Position numbers and translations under genes: made by a program. The notes below the pieces were generated by a model. The model was not told the origin of the DNA and searched no databases. It saw only the letters and a program-made list of their open reading frames with translations. Below, one piece after another: positions 1 through 10,594 of a DNA stretch of 64,000 bases (position 1 is the stretch's first letter; each line of letters begins with the position of its first letter). Origin of the DNA: Daucus carota subsp. sativus (Eukaryota; Streptophyta; Magnoliopsida; Apiales; Apiaceae); the NCBI RefSeq assembly GCF_001625215.2, contig NC_030389.2, positions 36,941,454 to 37,005,453 of the forward strand. Direction: 5' to 3'.

Positions 1-355
1 CATGTAGCATCGCATTCAAATCTACCGGTTGTTCTACCCTCGTAGGTTCCCGAACACAATAACGATTATGCGATGTTCGACTACGTTTTCTTCCTCTTTC
101 TTCACCATGTGATGTCCAAACGGTATAACCCTCAAGCATCCCCTTAGCAAGTAAATGGAATCTAACATCGTCGATACTTAACCAATTCAAATTCCTACAA
201 CGTTTACAAGGACACTTCATTGTACCATCTTCTCCCATTCCATTTTCACTTGCAAATTTTAAAAAAGTTTCTACACCATTCCTATATTCCGGAGTTAACG
301 AAATTTTATCACTTTGCACTTGATTACTAATCCAACTTCGATCCAAGTTTGTCAT
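1..355 (-). CDS. CACTA transposase-associated domain protein, N-terminal part
   Basis: An uninterrupted frame of 118 codons starts at the ATG at 353-355 and leaves the window at base 1. The visible protein begins MTNLDRSW and contains a conserved CPCKRC motif near residues 49-54, then RFHLLAKGM and a YTVWTSHGE motif. This order (W, FL.FA, CPC.RC.N, HL...G, Y..W..HGE) is the plant transposase-associated N-terminal domain (Pfam Transpos_assoc) found in front of the CACTA TNP2 transposase. The cysteines probably bind zinc; the role is inferred to be DNA binding at the transposon ends. No catalytic part is in the window, so activity cannot be judged. The ORF is open through all visible codons. 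Confidence 0.8.
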   Translation of the reverse strand, partial: MTNLDRSWISNQVQSDKISLTPEYRNGVETFLKFASENGMGEDGTMKCPCKRCRNLNWLSIDDVRFHLLAKGMLEGYTVWTSHGEERGRKRSRTSHNRYCVREPTRVEQPVDLNAMLH

Positions 356-360
356 CTACA

Positions 361-600
361 CACACATTTAACACACATTTAACACACACATACATTTAAC
401 ACACACATACATTTAATAACACATACATTCAATACACACATACATTCAATACACACATACATTTAACAAATAATTTCACATGAATTTCATACATTTAATG
501 CAATACAAGCATTCAATGTAATTACATACACACACATTTAATATAACAAACACATTTAACACACCCACCACACACACATTTAATGCAAATAAATGAAAAT
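361..600. repeat. Low-complexity ACACATACATTTAA-type repeat
   Basis: Degenerate tandem array of acacatacattta/acacacattta units directly upstream of the CACTA ORF, probably within the element's 5' untranslated region. No function is visible. Confidence 0.6.
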
Positions 601-720
601 CACTTACTTGAAATGTTTGCAAGCAATAATTCTTCCCCCACTTTAGCTCCTTTCTTCTCCTTTGATTTTTATTTCAAGTGAATGTGAGCTCATTAGTAGC
701 TAAAAAGTGATATAAAAGCT

Positions 721-1040
721 GCAGGTTAAAACCGACCGACCAATCGGTCGGTTTTAGTACCAAACAAAAAAACGACGTCGTTTTGAGGGGCTGACGCGCA
801 GATATTTTTATTTAAATTGATTTTTAATTATTTTTCCGCGTAAAACAAAACCGACCACAGAGAACGGTCGGTTATAATAGTGCCATGTCATACATATAAC
901 CGACCGTTGCCGACGGTCGGTTTTATTTGTTGCCACGTCACCCAGGTCGACGTCGTTTTGTGATTTCGACGGGTTAAAACCGACCACGCGACCGTCGGTC
1001 GGTTTTATATGCGGCGGTCGGTTTTGTGCGGTCGGTTTTG
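721..1040. repeat. CACTA subterminal repeats (ACCGACCG)
   Basis: At least nine copies of aaccgacc or its complement ggtcggtt occur here, several as back-to-back inverted pairs such as accgaccaatcggtcggt. Such arrays next to CACTA termini are known transposase-binding sites. Here it is inferred from position and repetition only. Confidence 0.7.
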
Positions 1041-1058
1041 ACCTGTTTTCCTGTAGTG

Positions 1059-1230
1059 TCTGGAGCACCTCTGGAACCCGTCCGGAGCCTTAGTGACCTC
1101 TAGTGGATCCGAGGTGGATTTAATGGGGTCAGGGTGGATAGCGGGTGGGTGATATCATCTAGAGATGGGTGATCATATACTAGTTTCCCTTGATTTGTAT
1201 TTAGTGCTTTGTATTTGATCACTACCCTCT
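1059..1230. mobile_element. TA-flanked inverted-end element, copy E (3' part)
   Basis: Resembles 31130-31372, 55441-55720 and 63240-63478: a GC-rich body with repeated gggtgggtgat motifs, then a tail with two ttgtattt motifs and a TA-rich flank (ctatatatatta). The 5' part is missing; the CACTA end at 1058 abuts the break, so the CACTA probably inserted into this element. No ORF. Confidence 0.6.
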
Positions 1231-1564
1231 ATATATATTACTAATTAATTACAAAAAACCTGAACAGAAAATCTGTGTTCTTGCAGGTGACATTGGAAGC
1301 AGTTGTTGCAGAAGTAGTAGGGGCCTCCGCGACAATCATTACAAACAAAATAAACGTCCCACAAAAAAAAGTCGCATCTAAAACAGAAGGGTCTCCCACT
1401 TTTGAGAATATAGTAAAGAGTCATGACCTCCCAAAAATCCAAACCTCGATTCCCATCTCCGTCCAACTTCATGAACAGATTTCTTCCAGCATAGTATTCA
1501 AAGCCTTCAGAAACTAAAAAATACTTGAACTCCCTGTAATCAACACTTCCATTTCCATCGCTAT

Positions 1565-2818
1565 TGACAAGGCTGTCGCGTGCCTATCAAATAATAAAAT
1601 ATCTAACAAACCTTCTAACTATGTAGTAAGGTAAGTCAGAGTCGATCCCACAGAGACAAACGTATCAAACACTAGTTATTCTTGATTTAATCCAACTAAT
1701 CAAGTAACACAATAAAAACTGAGAGATAATAAACTAATATTATACTAATACAAATAATATATAGAAAACAATTAACTAAAAATATCTAGAATCAAGTATC
1801 CCCACTAGCATGAATCAATGCAATTATGATTTTCTCCCCCAATTAATCAGATAAATTACCCAAGAGGAAAGATGCGCCCTATAAAATACCAATAACCTCT
1901 TCCGAGTATTAATTGCTTCTCTAAAATACAATCAAGCCTATTTCCATGGTATCATGTAGTTTAGAGACATTAAACACAGCATCCTAACTTCCAAACAATT
2001 CTTTCTACCTATTTCCATAGAGAAGTTTATGTCCTTATTAGATAAATCACAACCATCTAAATCCAACTTCCGATGGTAAATAGATATCGGTTCGAACAAT
2101 ACACATAATCACGTCTGACCTGTAATTGTTAATCAGCACAACTAAATAAGCAAGAGCAAATAACATAATCAATCAAAGATCATCGAAAATCATGCATCAA
2201 CCACAACTAGGGTTCAACTCAATTCTAGAATAAAAATCTACTCTAGCATAATAGATAAATAAAAGAAAATAAAGATGGATATTACAATGAAATCTTCAAT
2301 CCCGAAGTCTTGAAGAAGAAGAGACAAAGTGTTTTAGACCTAACCTAATTATACAATACTATCTAATGTCTATTCTCCTAATATATATATAATTTTAATG
2401 CTTACAAGGATATACAAAACAGTTTCCCAAACGGAATTGGTTTCTCCAAGGAAAATTCGCAGCAGACTTTTCTTTCATGATTCTGGGCTGATTCTGTTGG
2501 ATTTTGGATATTGGACCATCTTGAATAAAAGAAAATTCTCTAAGCTTCGCGTGGGCTGTAAGATCACCCAATTTTGACTTCTAGAACTCAAGATATGGCC
2601 CAAACAGTGAGTCATGTGCAAGCAACCCAACAAATCCGAATTTCCTTCAAATTAATCTCCAAATTAAGCTATTTATTCCAATTCCTTACAAGTTTAGGAA
2701 CTTCTTGCTTCTTACAATAAAACATTAAAATCTATTAAATAAATATCCAATTCAATGCAAAATATAATAAATATGAGAATAAAATCATCTAGAATATATG
2801 CAAATATATACTGTATCA
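1565..2818 (-). repeat. 3' LTR of the Athila-like element
   Basis: 1254 bp, begins tgacaaggctgtcgcg and ends ctgtatca on the plus strand. Matches the LTR at 6018-7269 along its whole length with scattered substitutions and single-base indels. Confidence 0.9.
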
Positions 2819-5027
2819 AATATCCCCACACTTACCTTTTGCACGTCCTCGGGCAAATAAAAGAAATAAAAATATCCTAACTAACTAACACCACTTTCGT
2901 AGATGACACGATTGCATTGAGCGCATGCAACAAGCCGTTAAACCCCTAGGCAGCCCTAGTAGGACGAGTTTTGTCTCGTGAGGGTTTATAGAAGATATAC
3001 CCACAAAATCAAATATTTTTCTGCCAAGTCTCAAACATGCAACTAATATGAATGCAACCTAAATGAATATGCCTAAGCTAAAATCCAATCATGAAAGCAT
3101 TAACCTCATCAATATATAATCTTCAGAATATGCAACAATCAAAGCATTCATCTATCTCACATATTAGTCATGCAACTCTTCCACTGCAAGTACAGAGTGC
3201 ATCGTGTGTGCTCAACATGCTCTCTAATGAAACAAAACAGAGACCAACAGACTTCAACAGAGTCTTAACCATGAGCCGTTAATCAGAATGATGCTTAAAC
3301 ACTTCGTTACATTAGAGTCAACTATAGCTTAGGGTCACTAAAGAACTTTTATGCCTCTCTTATATTTTCTTTTTCCTTTTTTTTTTTCATGCTCGGTCTA
3401 AGGTCGGGACGCTTATCAGGGTAAGTGAGTTACGACCACCATAAGACTTCGCTATCTCATATTTTTCACTTTTTTTTTTTTGAAGTCAAGTAATTCTCCA
3501 GTAACCAAGGGTTGTGAAAAGTCACCAAGAAAAATTTATTCTAGTACAATTGCGCTTAATACCAGCACAAGTACATGGATCGTCCCTTCCACATGACATT
3601 ATATTGTCACCCATTGATCTCAAAGGAGTACTCGATACTTTATTTCAATATTCTATTTTTTTTTATTTTTTTAGAAAGGCATATACATCCCATAGCTTCC
3701 CCAAACTTAAGAATTACATACTCTAAGCTCAAAAGGGAATAGTCAAAATTCTACGCTCGACTCATAGCAAAGACTCAAGAATTAAGCTAGCCTAAGTCAT
3801 GTATCTAGAGCATTTTTATAGTGTAATAAAATTTCCGCACAGACAATCTCTAAGCATGCATGACATCACATATAATCAAGACTACTAGCCAAGAAATTAT
3901 GCAAATAAGCTCATCACAAGAAATTAACTCGGTATTATATACTTTCATGACTTATGCAAATGCAAACTAAAAAGAAAAAAAAAACAAAACAAAAAACTAC
4001 TAAAAAACTACATGCTCTAATCTAATGCAACTAGCATGAATTTCCTAAATTTAAGACAAGGCAGTATACAATTTTTATTCTAATTTTTCTCTTTTTTTTT
4101 ATCTTTTTTTTAAATTTTAATCATATATAATTTTTTTGAATTTTTCTTCATTCATTAAGAACTCATCCCCACACTTAAATGGTTCATTGTCCTCAATGAA
4201 TAAATTAATAATAATATATTCCAAAAAAAATACAAAAAGAATAAAATAAAAAATTATACAAAGAAAGGTTAGAAATACTCCCCTAGTGCATAAGCACGAA
4301 GTGCCGCTTGAAAAAGAAGTGAAATGTGGCTCTATGAAATTAATTTTCCCAATCCAAGCAATGTCCACATATTAGATTTTACAAAATTAATTCAAAGTGC
4401 AAGTTTGCCCAAGTGGTTGGAGTTTGTGCTTTCAAGAAACATGGTCCAGGTTCAACTCCCCTCTTAGAAGCAATATTGCCAGCAGAAACATCACACCGGC
4501 GGACACAAGATATAAAAATTATTAACCTTAACAATCATGGGTTGCCTCCCAAGAAGCGCTTGTTTATTGTCATTAGCTCGACTTATTTTATATAACTAGC
4601 ATTCCTCAATGAGGTGAAAAAGCAAACAAATGTACATATCTCCTAATTTCAATTAATCTATTTATTTGAGAACCGATGAAATTACCAAGAAGATATATAA
4701 ATTGACACCCGAGACTTACATGATACTCAAGAAATTGGGGCATGTGAAAGTATTTATAAAAATCATCACCAACACGTGTATAGTTACTTTTCACAAAATC
4801 CTCCCAAATTGGATCGACATAAGGCGTATACAAATTCTCAATATTCACATCAATTGAGTCAATCTCATTCAAATTTGGTTTCATATCATCTACCACAATT
4901 GAATTCACAATATCCTTATCCGAATCAATTTCCACCACAGATATATTATCACCCTCATCAAATAGCATGCAAAAAGAGTCATCTAAGAAATCAACATCAT
5001 TATTATCATAAGAGTTTTCACACTTGT
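2819..5027 (-). other. Non-coding interior of the Athila-like element
   Basis: No convincing gene. The polypurine tract lies at 2819-2834. Around 4529-4580 is a cctcccaagaagcgct segment that I recall as common in plant Athila/Tat-type elements. Around 4400-4475 is a tRNA-like stretch (see findings). A 120-codon minus frame at 4606-4968 is acidic and may be a gag relic, but no domain is recognisable. Confidence 0.5.
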
Positions 5028-5826
5028 TTATTTCTTGAGAAGTATAGGGGTCAATAAGATAAGACTTTCAAAATCATCATCATCATCAAAGTCATCAAAA
5101 ATTATCTTACCGATACTTACCTCATTTGTAGACTTTTTGACCTTCTCACCATTCCACAAAGTTGCATCATCCATTTGACTCGTAGATTCACTATCCGTTT
5201 GACTGCGCATCTCTACGAATTGAGTTACCTGTTGAGTCATTTGAGCCAGTGTGTTTTCCATCAACTTGGTATGAGCTTGCATCTCATTGAGATGTGTCTT
5301 AAACTCTTCATTCGTTTTCTTTTGTGCTGAAATAAATTCTTGCAAAAGAATTTCCAAGTGGGAATTTTGTGGTGGTTGAGGGTAGATTTCAGGTGGTTGA
5401 GCTTGGCATAGACTAACTTGCATCTCTTCAAACTGAGGATTAAATGGTTGACTTTAGAAAATTTGGAGATAAAGCTTCCAAGGTAGTTTCCAAGCTAGAC
5501 TTTTGTGGTGGAGGTGAGTTGTTTTGGTAGGAAAAATCAGGATAATATTCCCCATCAGAATTGTATGTACTAGAATAAGGATTGTATTGTGGTATTTGGT
5601 CAGAGTTGTAATTGGTAGAGTAATTAAAATTACTATCCCAATACGGTGCTTGGTTTGGATAATAAGGGGTGTTGAATCGGCAATAATTTCGAGTGTGTCC
5701 CTTCATACCGCAAACTTCACAAGTAGAAACCAAATATGAAGATATAGGCTCAAGTTCATTAATTGTCCGAGATAATGAATGCATAGCCTTAGTCAATGCC
5801 TCCATGCTTTCTTCTTCCTCCATCAT
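5028..5826 (-). pseudogene. Gag remnant of the Athila-like element
   Basis: Two consecutive minus frames in different phases. The first, 5826-5440 (128 codons), carries a CEVCGMKGHTRNYC zinc knuckle (CX2CX4HX4C) near residues 36-49, followed by an Asn/Tyr/Pro/Gln-rich stretch. The second, 5423-5028 (131 codons), holds a polar, probably coiled-coil segment (NEMQAHTKLMENTLAQM). This order, knuckle then YYPNQ-type linker then coiled coil, fits the C-terminal half of Athila-type Gag. The phase break and the absence of pol mark it as defective. Confidence 0.6.
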
Positions 5827-5991
5827 TCACTTGCTTGCTTCTTGTCGTAAAAACCTGAAACTCAATAATTGCAAGAAACAAGAACAACCACAAGCGAAGG
5901 ATTAAACGGAACAAGAATAATAGCCGAAGCAACAGAAGAAAAAATTAATTAGTTGGATCTTATCAAAAACAAACTAATCTAATACCGCTTT

Positions 5992-6011
5992 GTCCCCGGG
6001 CAGCGGCACCA
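5992..6011 (-). other. Primer-binding site of the Athila-like element
   Basis: On the minus strand the 20 bases read TGGTGCCGCTGCCCGGGGAC, six bases from the 5' LTR at 6018. This resembles the tRNA-Asp-complementary site (TGGCGCCGTTGCC) used by many plant gypsy elements, with a few changes. Confidence 0.7.
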
Positions 6012-6017
6012 AAAATT

Positions 6018-7269
6018 TGACAAGGCTGTCGCGTGCCTATCAAATAATAAAATATCTAACAAACCTTCTAACTATGTAGTAAGGTAAGTCAGAGTCGATC
6101 CCACAGAGACAAACGTATCAAACACTAGTATTCTTGATTTAATCCAACTAATCAAGTAACACAATAAAAACTGAGAGATAATAAACTAATATTATACTAA
6201 TACAAATAATATATAGAAAACAATTAACTAAAAATATCTAGAATCAAGTATCCCCACTAGCATGAATCAATGCAATTATGATTTTCTCCCCCAATTAATC
6301 AGATAAATTACCCAAGAGGAAAGATGCGCCCTATAAAATACCAATAACCTCTTCCGAGTATTAATTGCTTCTCTAAAATACAATCAAGCCTATTTCCATG
6401 GTATCATGTAGTTTAGAGAAATTAAACACAGCATCCTAACTTCCAAACAATTCTTTCTACCTATTTCCATGGAGAAGTTCATGTCCTTATTGGATAAATC
6501 ACAACCATCTAAATCCAACTTCCGATGGTAAATAGATATCGGTTCGAACAATACACATAAATACGTCTGACCTGTAATTGTTAATCAGCACAACTCAATA
6601 AGCAAGAGCAAATAACATAATCAATCAAAGATCATCGAAAATCATGCATCAACCACAACTAGGGTTCAACTCAATTCTAGAATAAAAATCTACTCTAGCA
6701 TAATAGATAAATAAAAGAAAATAAAGATGGATATTACAATGAAATCTTCAATCCCGAAGTCTTGAAGAAGAAGAGACAAAGTGTTTTAGACATAACCTAA
6801 TTATACAATACTATCTAATGTCTATTCTCCTAATATATATATAATTTTAATGCTTACAAAGATATACAAAACAGTTTCCCAAACGGAATTGGTTTCTCCA
6901 AGGAAAATTCGCAGCAGACTTTTCTCTCATGATTCTGGGCTGATTCTGTTGGATTTTGGATATTGGACCATCTCTGAATAAAGAAAATTCTCTAAGCTTC
7001 GCCTGGGCTATAAGATCACCCAATTCTGACTTCTAGAACTCAAGATATGGCCCAAACAGTGAGTCATGTGCAAGCAACCCAACAAATCCGAATTTCCTTC
7101 AAATTAATCTCCAAATTAAGCTATTTATTCCAATTCCTTACAAGTTTAGGAACTTCTTGCTTCCTACAATAAACATTAAAATCTATTAAATAAATATCCA
7201 ATTCAATGCAAAATATAATAAATATGAGAATAAAATCATCTAGAATATATGCAAATATATACTCTATCA
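6018..7269 (-). repeat. 5' LTR of the Athila-like element
   Basis: 1252 bp, TG...CA, starts tgacaaggctgtcgcg and ends actctatca on the plus strand. It is the transcription-start LTR, as the primer-binding site lies on its left side. Confidence 0.9.
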
Positions 7270-7835
7270 GCTATCCATTACATTGAAGAATTGATGTGCC
7301 CTATTTTGAGCTTGCCTCGGTGCTGCATGGTATTGAGCTACTACAAACTGCTGGAGGTTAGCCATTGCACAGTCTTCCTGGTGGAACATCCTAGCAATAT
7401 TACCATTCATGTGTGGTTATCTGGTTTATAATCAACTAGAGCATATATACAATGAACTTAATTATAGTATATATGTTTGTCCATATATTCACCTACTAAC
7501 TAACTTAATTTGTCAACGTTTACCATTTAAAGCCAGCCTGTATATATAAATTCATTGTTTTTTGTGTGTTTGTGGATAATAGGATCAATTTACTTCCACT
7601 TGATGATGATCAGTCAACTCATAAAAGTTATGCATACTTCTCTTTCAAAGTATAAATCGCTGAAAGTAACTAACAAAAATCGGTTGCTCTCACTGCAACA
7701 AAACTAAACGGTTAAATTGTCGGTTATGTAGGGAAACCATATATGCTTGAAACTGAGTGTAAGACCTGATTAGCTATTAGAATGGATGGGGGTATAACTT
7801 AAACTTACAGTACCGATGTGATTGATTTTATCTTT

Positions 7836-7955
7836 CAAATTATTAAATTAGCGGACTCTGAAATTAATTATTAAATACTTCTCGGATGAGCGGGCTCTGG
7901 CTCATCCGAGAAGTATTTAATAATTCATTTCAGAGTCCGCTAATTTAATAATTTG
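7836..7955. repeat. 120-bp near-perfect hairpin
   Basis: Left arm 7836-7890 and right arm 7901-7955 are reverse complements with about one mismatch, separated by the 10-base loop cgggctctgg. It lies at the edge of an F-box gene fragment. It looks like a foldback MITE; no clear target duplication was found. If transcribed it would form a long double-stranded stem. Confidence 0.8.
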
Positions 7956-8180
7956 AAACCAATTAATTTCAAAGTAAAGTCGGGTCTCAAAAGGAATTTC
8001 AAATTTTTTGATAAGGGAGGAATTATCCGCAAAGAATAAGGAGCAGTAGTTTTGGTGATATGAGAGGTAGAAGGGCGGATAATAAGCAAAGCATTCTCAT
8101 GAAAATGAGAGACAGAATGAGGGATTTGAGAGAAATTGAAGTATCTTAAGCTGGTACGCAGTTTCAACCTCTTGTAATTG
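7956..8180 (-). pseudogene. F-box gene fragment (N-terminal half, decayed)
   Basis: Nucleotides match the F-box copies at 17152-17658 and 25137-25502 from the ISQI region to about the KLI region. The minus frame includes HENALLIIRPSTS, matching HDNALLIIPPSTS in the better copies. The F-box itself is gone and indels break the frame. Transcription is doubtful. Confidence 0.65.
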
Positions 8181-8199
8181 GTCAAATAGTAGTATTAGT

Positions 8200-8442
8200 A
8201 TCACTGCTGCAACACCTAATCTGGCGCGTGCTTGGTCATGTAGTCAGTATTTATATAATCATAGAACTGGAAGTCATTTAGCTGTGAAGAGCTATAAATA
8301 AAATTCATAATCAACCTATATCACATGATACGAAACACTGTCAGCAAAACTGCAAAGACACTACTCCCTTCCTTCTGTCCACTGTCCTAAATTAATGGTC
8401 CAGGGCTATTGCGTTAATGAACTCAACAATTGTATTCTAATA
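8200..8442. other. F-box array spacer, no gene
   Basis: Contains ctaatctggcgcgtgcttgg and ttcataatcaacctatatcac, also present at about 11305-11500 and partly at 19080-19250. It is the sequence downstream of an F-box copy, duplicated with the array. Confidence 0.55.
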
Positions 8443-8691
8443 CTCCCTCCGTTTCAATTTACATGTTCACTTTGAAAAAAAAATTATGTTTCAAATTACT
8501 TGTCTACTTCAACTTTCAATGCAAAATCATATTTCCAAAATCATTTCTACTCCACATATCTCATATTTATATTTCCAAAATCAATCTCACTCCACATGTT
8601 ATGGTCATTTAACATAATTAATTTGCGAACAACCACTTTCTTAAACTATGTGATTTTTTGAAAGTGGACATGTAATTTGAAACGGAGGGAG
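8443..8691. mobile_element. Stowaway (Tc1/mariner) MITE
   Basis: 249 bp with terminal repeats CTCCCTCCGTTTCAA at the left and the complement at the right (ttgaaacggagggag), flanked by TA on both sides (8441-8442, 8692-8693). No coding capacity. Confidence 0.9.
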
Positions 8692-8693
8692 TA

Positions 8694-9177
8694 CAATTCA
8701 TGGACGAACACAAATCTTGTGACTAAAAAAAATATCCATTATCGGTGTGATTTTGTAGAATAAAAGTAAATTATCCATTATAGATTCGCCCGGATGATTA
8801 TAGCTGAGAATAATGCCAAGCTATGAAAAAGCTGCGCCACCAATTCTTTTCCCAAAAAAGAAGAAGAAGATAGTCTGATACATACGGTAACCACATTTTT
8901 ACCTAGCTAATTATACAGAAAACATGTATAGTAATAAATAAATTATGGGAAAAGATTAGAAAAGGAGAGTAGATTTAAGACAAGTTCCTATCAGAACAAT
9001 TGCACCAGAAGAAATTCAAAGTTTTAATTGAGATTTTTGTGGGTATTAAATGCTAGCTAGCACCTCCACTAGAGTTATAAGATTTAGGGTATGCAAAGCC
9101 ACATCATCAATAATTAATAATACATAAACTATCAGTCCACATATAATCTATTACAAAGCAACAACACAAAAATGGTA
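8694..9177. other. F-box array spacer, no gene
   Basis: AT-rich spacer matching 11540-11840 and 19200-19480 (shared agctgcgccaccaat and ggtaaccaca motifs). No ORF or RNA gene seen. Confidence 0.5.
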
Positions 9178-9434
9178 CTCCCTCTGTGTCTTTTTTCTTT
9201 TCTTATTTGCAATGTCGGGACTGTTCATAACATGAGACAAATTACTAATTTACGTTAAATCTGTAAGACTAAATATATCGTGAGTGATCTTGTTGGATTC
9301 GTATTCACGAGTACTTTAATACAGTGAAATTTTTATATTTAATATTAATACGAAACTAAAAATATTAACGATCAAAAGTGTGTATTGGCAAACGTGTCAA
9401 AGACAAACAGGAAAGTACTAAGAGACGGAGGGAG
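9178..9434. mobile_element. Stowaway MITE
   Basis: 257 bp, starts ctccctctgtgtct and ends agagacggagggag, flanked by TA (9176-9177, 9435-9436). Confidence 0.85.
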
Positions 9435-9539
9435 TAGTTTTTACGAGATCAAAAAACATAAACTATCAGTCCACATATATAATCGTTATATAAGATAATA
9501 AGAGTACTATAACTTGCAAAGATTTCAATTATCAGCAGA

Positions 9540-10062
9540 TGGACTCTCGTTGCTTAGTTACTTCGCATATTTCAGCAGCGATTTTCCCTCCCTCGTACAT
9601 ATGCATGATTAAACTCTCTGGAAAGTAAGTGTCGATAGTAGAAAGATTAAAAACCGATGTTGAAATCTCTGTACCTTACCAATCCATATTGGTCTTTATG
9701 AATCATGCTCTCGTTACAAAAGACTATGCTTGCTAAACCGTGGTTCATTGAGCAAAATAACTCTATTACTAGCTAGTGTTCCGTTCTTAGTAATGTTTAA
9801 AGGATACCCACACCCTTCAAGTACATATTTGAAACGCAGAGTCCAGGTGATTACACCATTTTCTTGTCTCATCAACCATATACAATAAGAAAGACCAGAG
9901 CCCCCCTTATTTAGTTGTTCGTCTAGAACACAAAGAGCAAGTGAATCCTCAAACCGCATAAGCTTATTTATGGGATTTCTTCCCAAAATCTGGGAAAGAT
10001 CATCCGGGTGGTTAAATTTCCCAAACAGCTCAGAATGAAAATCAAAGGACATTAACCTCGGT
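9540..10062 (-). pseudogene. F-box gene fragment (C-terminal, FBA domain)
   Basis: The minus frame 10052-9714 encodes SELFGKFNHPDDLSQ, then NPINKLMRFEDSLALCVLD, CIWLMRQENGVITWT and CGYPLNITKNGTL. These match the C-terminal half of the F-box copy at 19681-20278 and are typical of the F-box-associated (FBA) domain, which binds substrates of SCF ubiquitin ligases. The frame breaks near 9715; matching sequence continues to about 9540. The N-terminal half is missing: at about 10070 the sequence jumps to the cctagtacg segment normally found well upstream of a full copy, so an internal deletion removed the F-box. Confidence 0.7.
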
Positions 10063-10300
10063 TTATTACCATGAAAAAACCTAGTACGATTTTACGATAT
10101 AACTGCACAGTCATAGTAAACCTAAACTATTCCTAACCGGATACTTTGCAGGATTTGATATAGTTAAGGGGGGCAAGATTTGAAAGCAAACAGTTACAAG
10201 TTGAGTGAATTTATATTGGAAATCAAGCACTTCACGCAAACACCAAACAATATATTTAAAAGCCTGAATTTCTTTAGTGATTAAAAAAAACACCCAAAAC

Positions 10301-10342
10301 ATTTTAGTGTCACCTCTCAAAAAATAGAGGTGGCACTAAAAT
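10301..10342. repeat. Short hairpin repeat, copy a
   Basis: attttagtgtcacctct, loop caaaaaat, then agaggtggcactaaaat: a 17-bp stem with one G:T position. It recurs near every F-box upstream region (18618, 18705, 26467, 26552), and half of it at 11850. Confidence 0.7.
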
Positions 10343-10594
10343 ATTGCTATTTGTCATCCTTCATGCATTGTTGTATCCTCGAGAAATAATGTACGCTAGC
10401 AACTCCTTAGAAAATTGTAGTTATAAACAATTGAGATGAAATAAATTCTTAAAAAAGGTGATTGTATCACGCCCCAAAGTAATCTAATTTATTTTTTTTC
10501 AGTATTTTGGTATTGTAAAAATATCATATCGATCTTCCAATTGTTTGTTGTGCCAACAATAAAAATATTTCAAGTTTATTTTTATTAGTTATTT

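Larger units (their letters stand above)
1..1058 (-). mobile_element. CACTA (En/Spm) transposon, one end, continues off the left edge
   Basis: The right boundary at 1058 reads, on the minus strand, CACTACAGGAAAACAGG, the standard CACTA terminus. The 340 bases inside it hold many copies of an ACCGACCG/CGGTCGGT motif in both orientations, the usual subterminal transposase-binding array. An open frame for a transposase-associated domain starts at 355 and runs off the left edge, in the orientation expected for an element whose 5' end is at 1058. The left terminus is outside the window, so size and target duplication cannot be checked; the flanking triplet on the right is TCT. It landed in a member of the TA-flanked repeat family described at 1059. 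Confidence 0.85.
1565..7269 (-). mobile_element. Athila-like (Ty3/gypsy) LTR retrotransposon, non-autonomous
   Basis: Complete element: LTRs at 1565-2818 and 6018-7269, both TG...CA, flanked by GCTAT at 1560-1564 and 7270-7274. I count about 20 differences between the LTRs, so roughly 98% identity. A primer-binding site is adjacent to the right LTR and a purine-rich tract (rev. comp. of aatatccccacactta) adjoins the left LTR, which sets the minus orientation. The 3.2 kb interior has only broken gag-like frames and no protease, reverse transcriptase or integrase, so mobilisation in trans is inferred. It interrupts EF-hand gene copy 4. Confidence 0.9.
1245..7389 (-). pseudogene. EF-hand/Cys-rich gene copy 4, exon 1 split by an LTR element
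   Basis: The host sequence lies in two blocks, 7389-7270 and 1564-1259, on the minus strand. Joined across the 5-bp duplication GCTAT they form a continuous exon 1 that starts at the ATG at 7389 and ends at a CAG|GT donor at 1259, like the paralogs at 28504, 29089 and 33469. The break falls in the first EF-hand loop (DSDGNGSVDYRE); the second loop (DGDGNRGLDFWE) and the cysteine domain (CFRC, CNDC, CNNCFQCH) are intact. Apart from the insertion I see no frameshift in exon 1. Exons 2 and 3 are not recognisable leftward: a TA-flanked repeat and the CACTA end occupy that place. The 75-aa frame at 1245-1472 is just the surviving 3' part of this exon. Confidence 0.85.

Noticed and set aside
361..600. 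Regular repeats as a possible CRISPR array
   Set aside because: Units are degenerate microsatellite text without spacers of constant length; plant nuclear DNA.
808..1068. 86-codon minus frame
   Set aside because: It translates the CACTA subterminal repeat array and runs across the transposon end; no protein feature.
4117..4368. 83-codon minus frame in the Athila-like element
   Set aside because: Low-complexity Phe/Ile translation of AT-rich DNA, no conserved motif.
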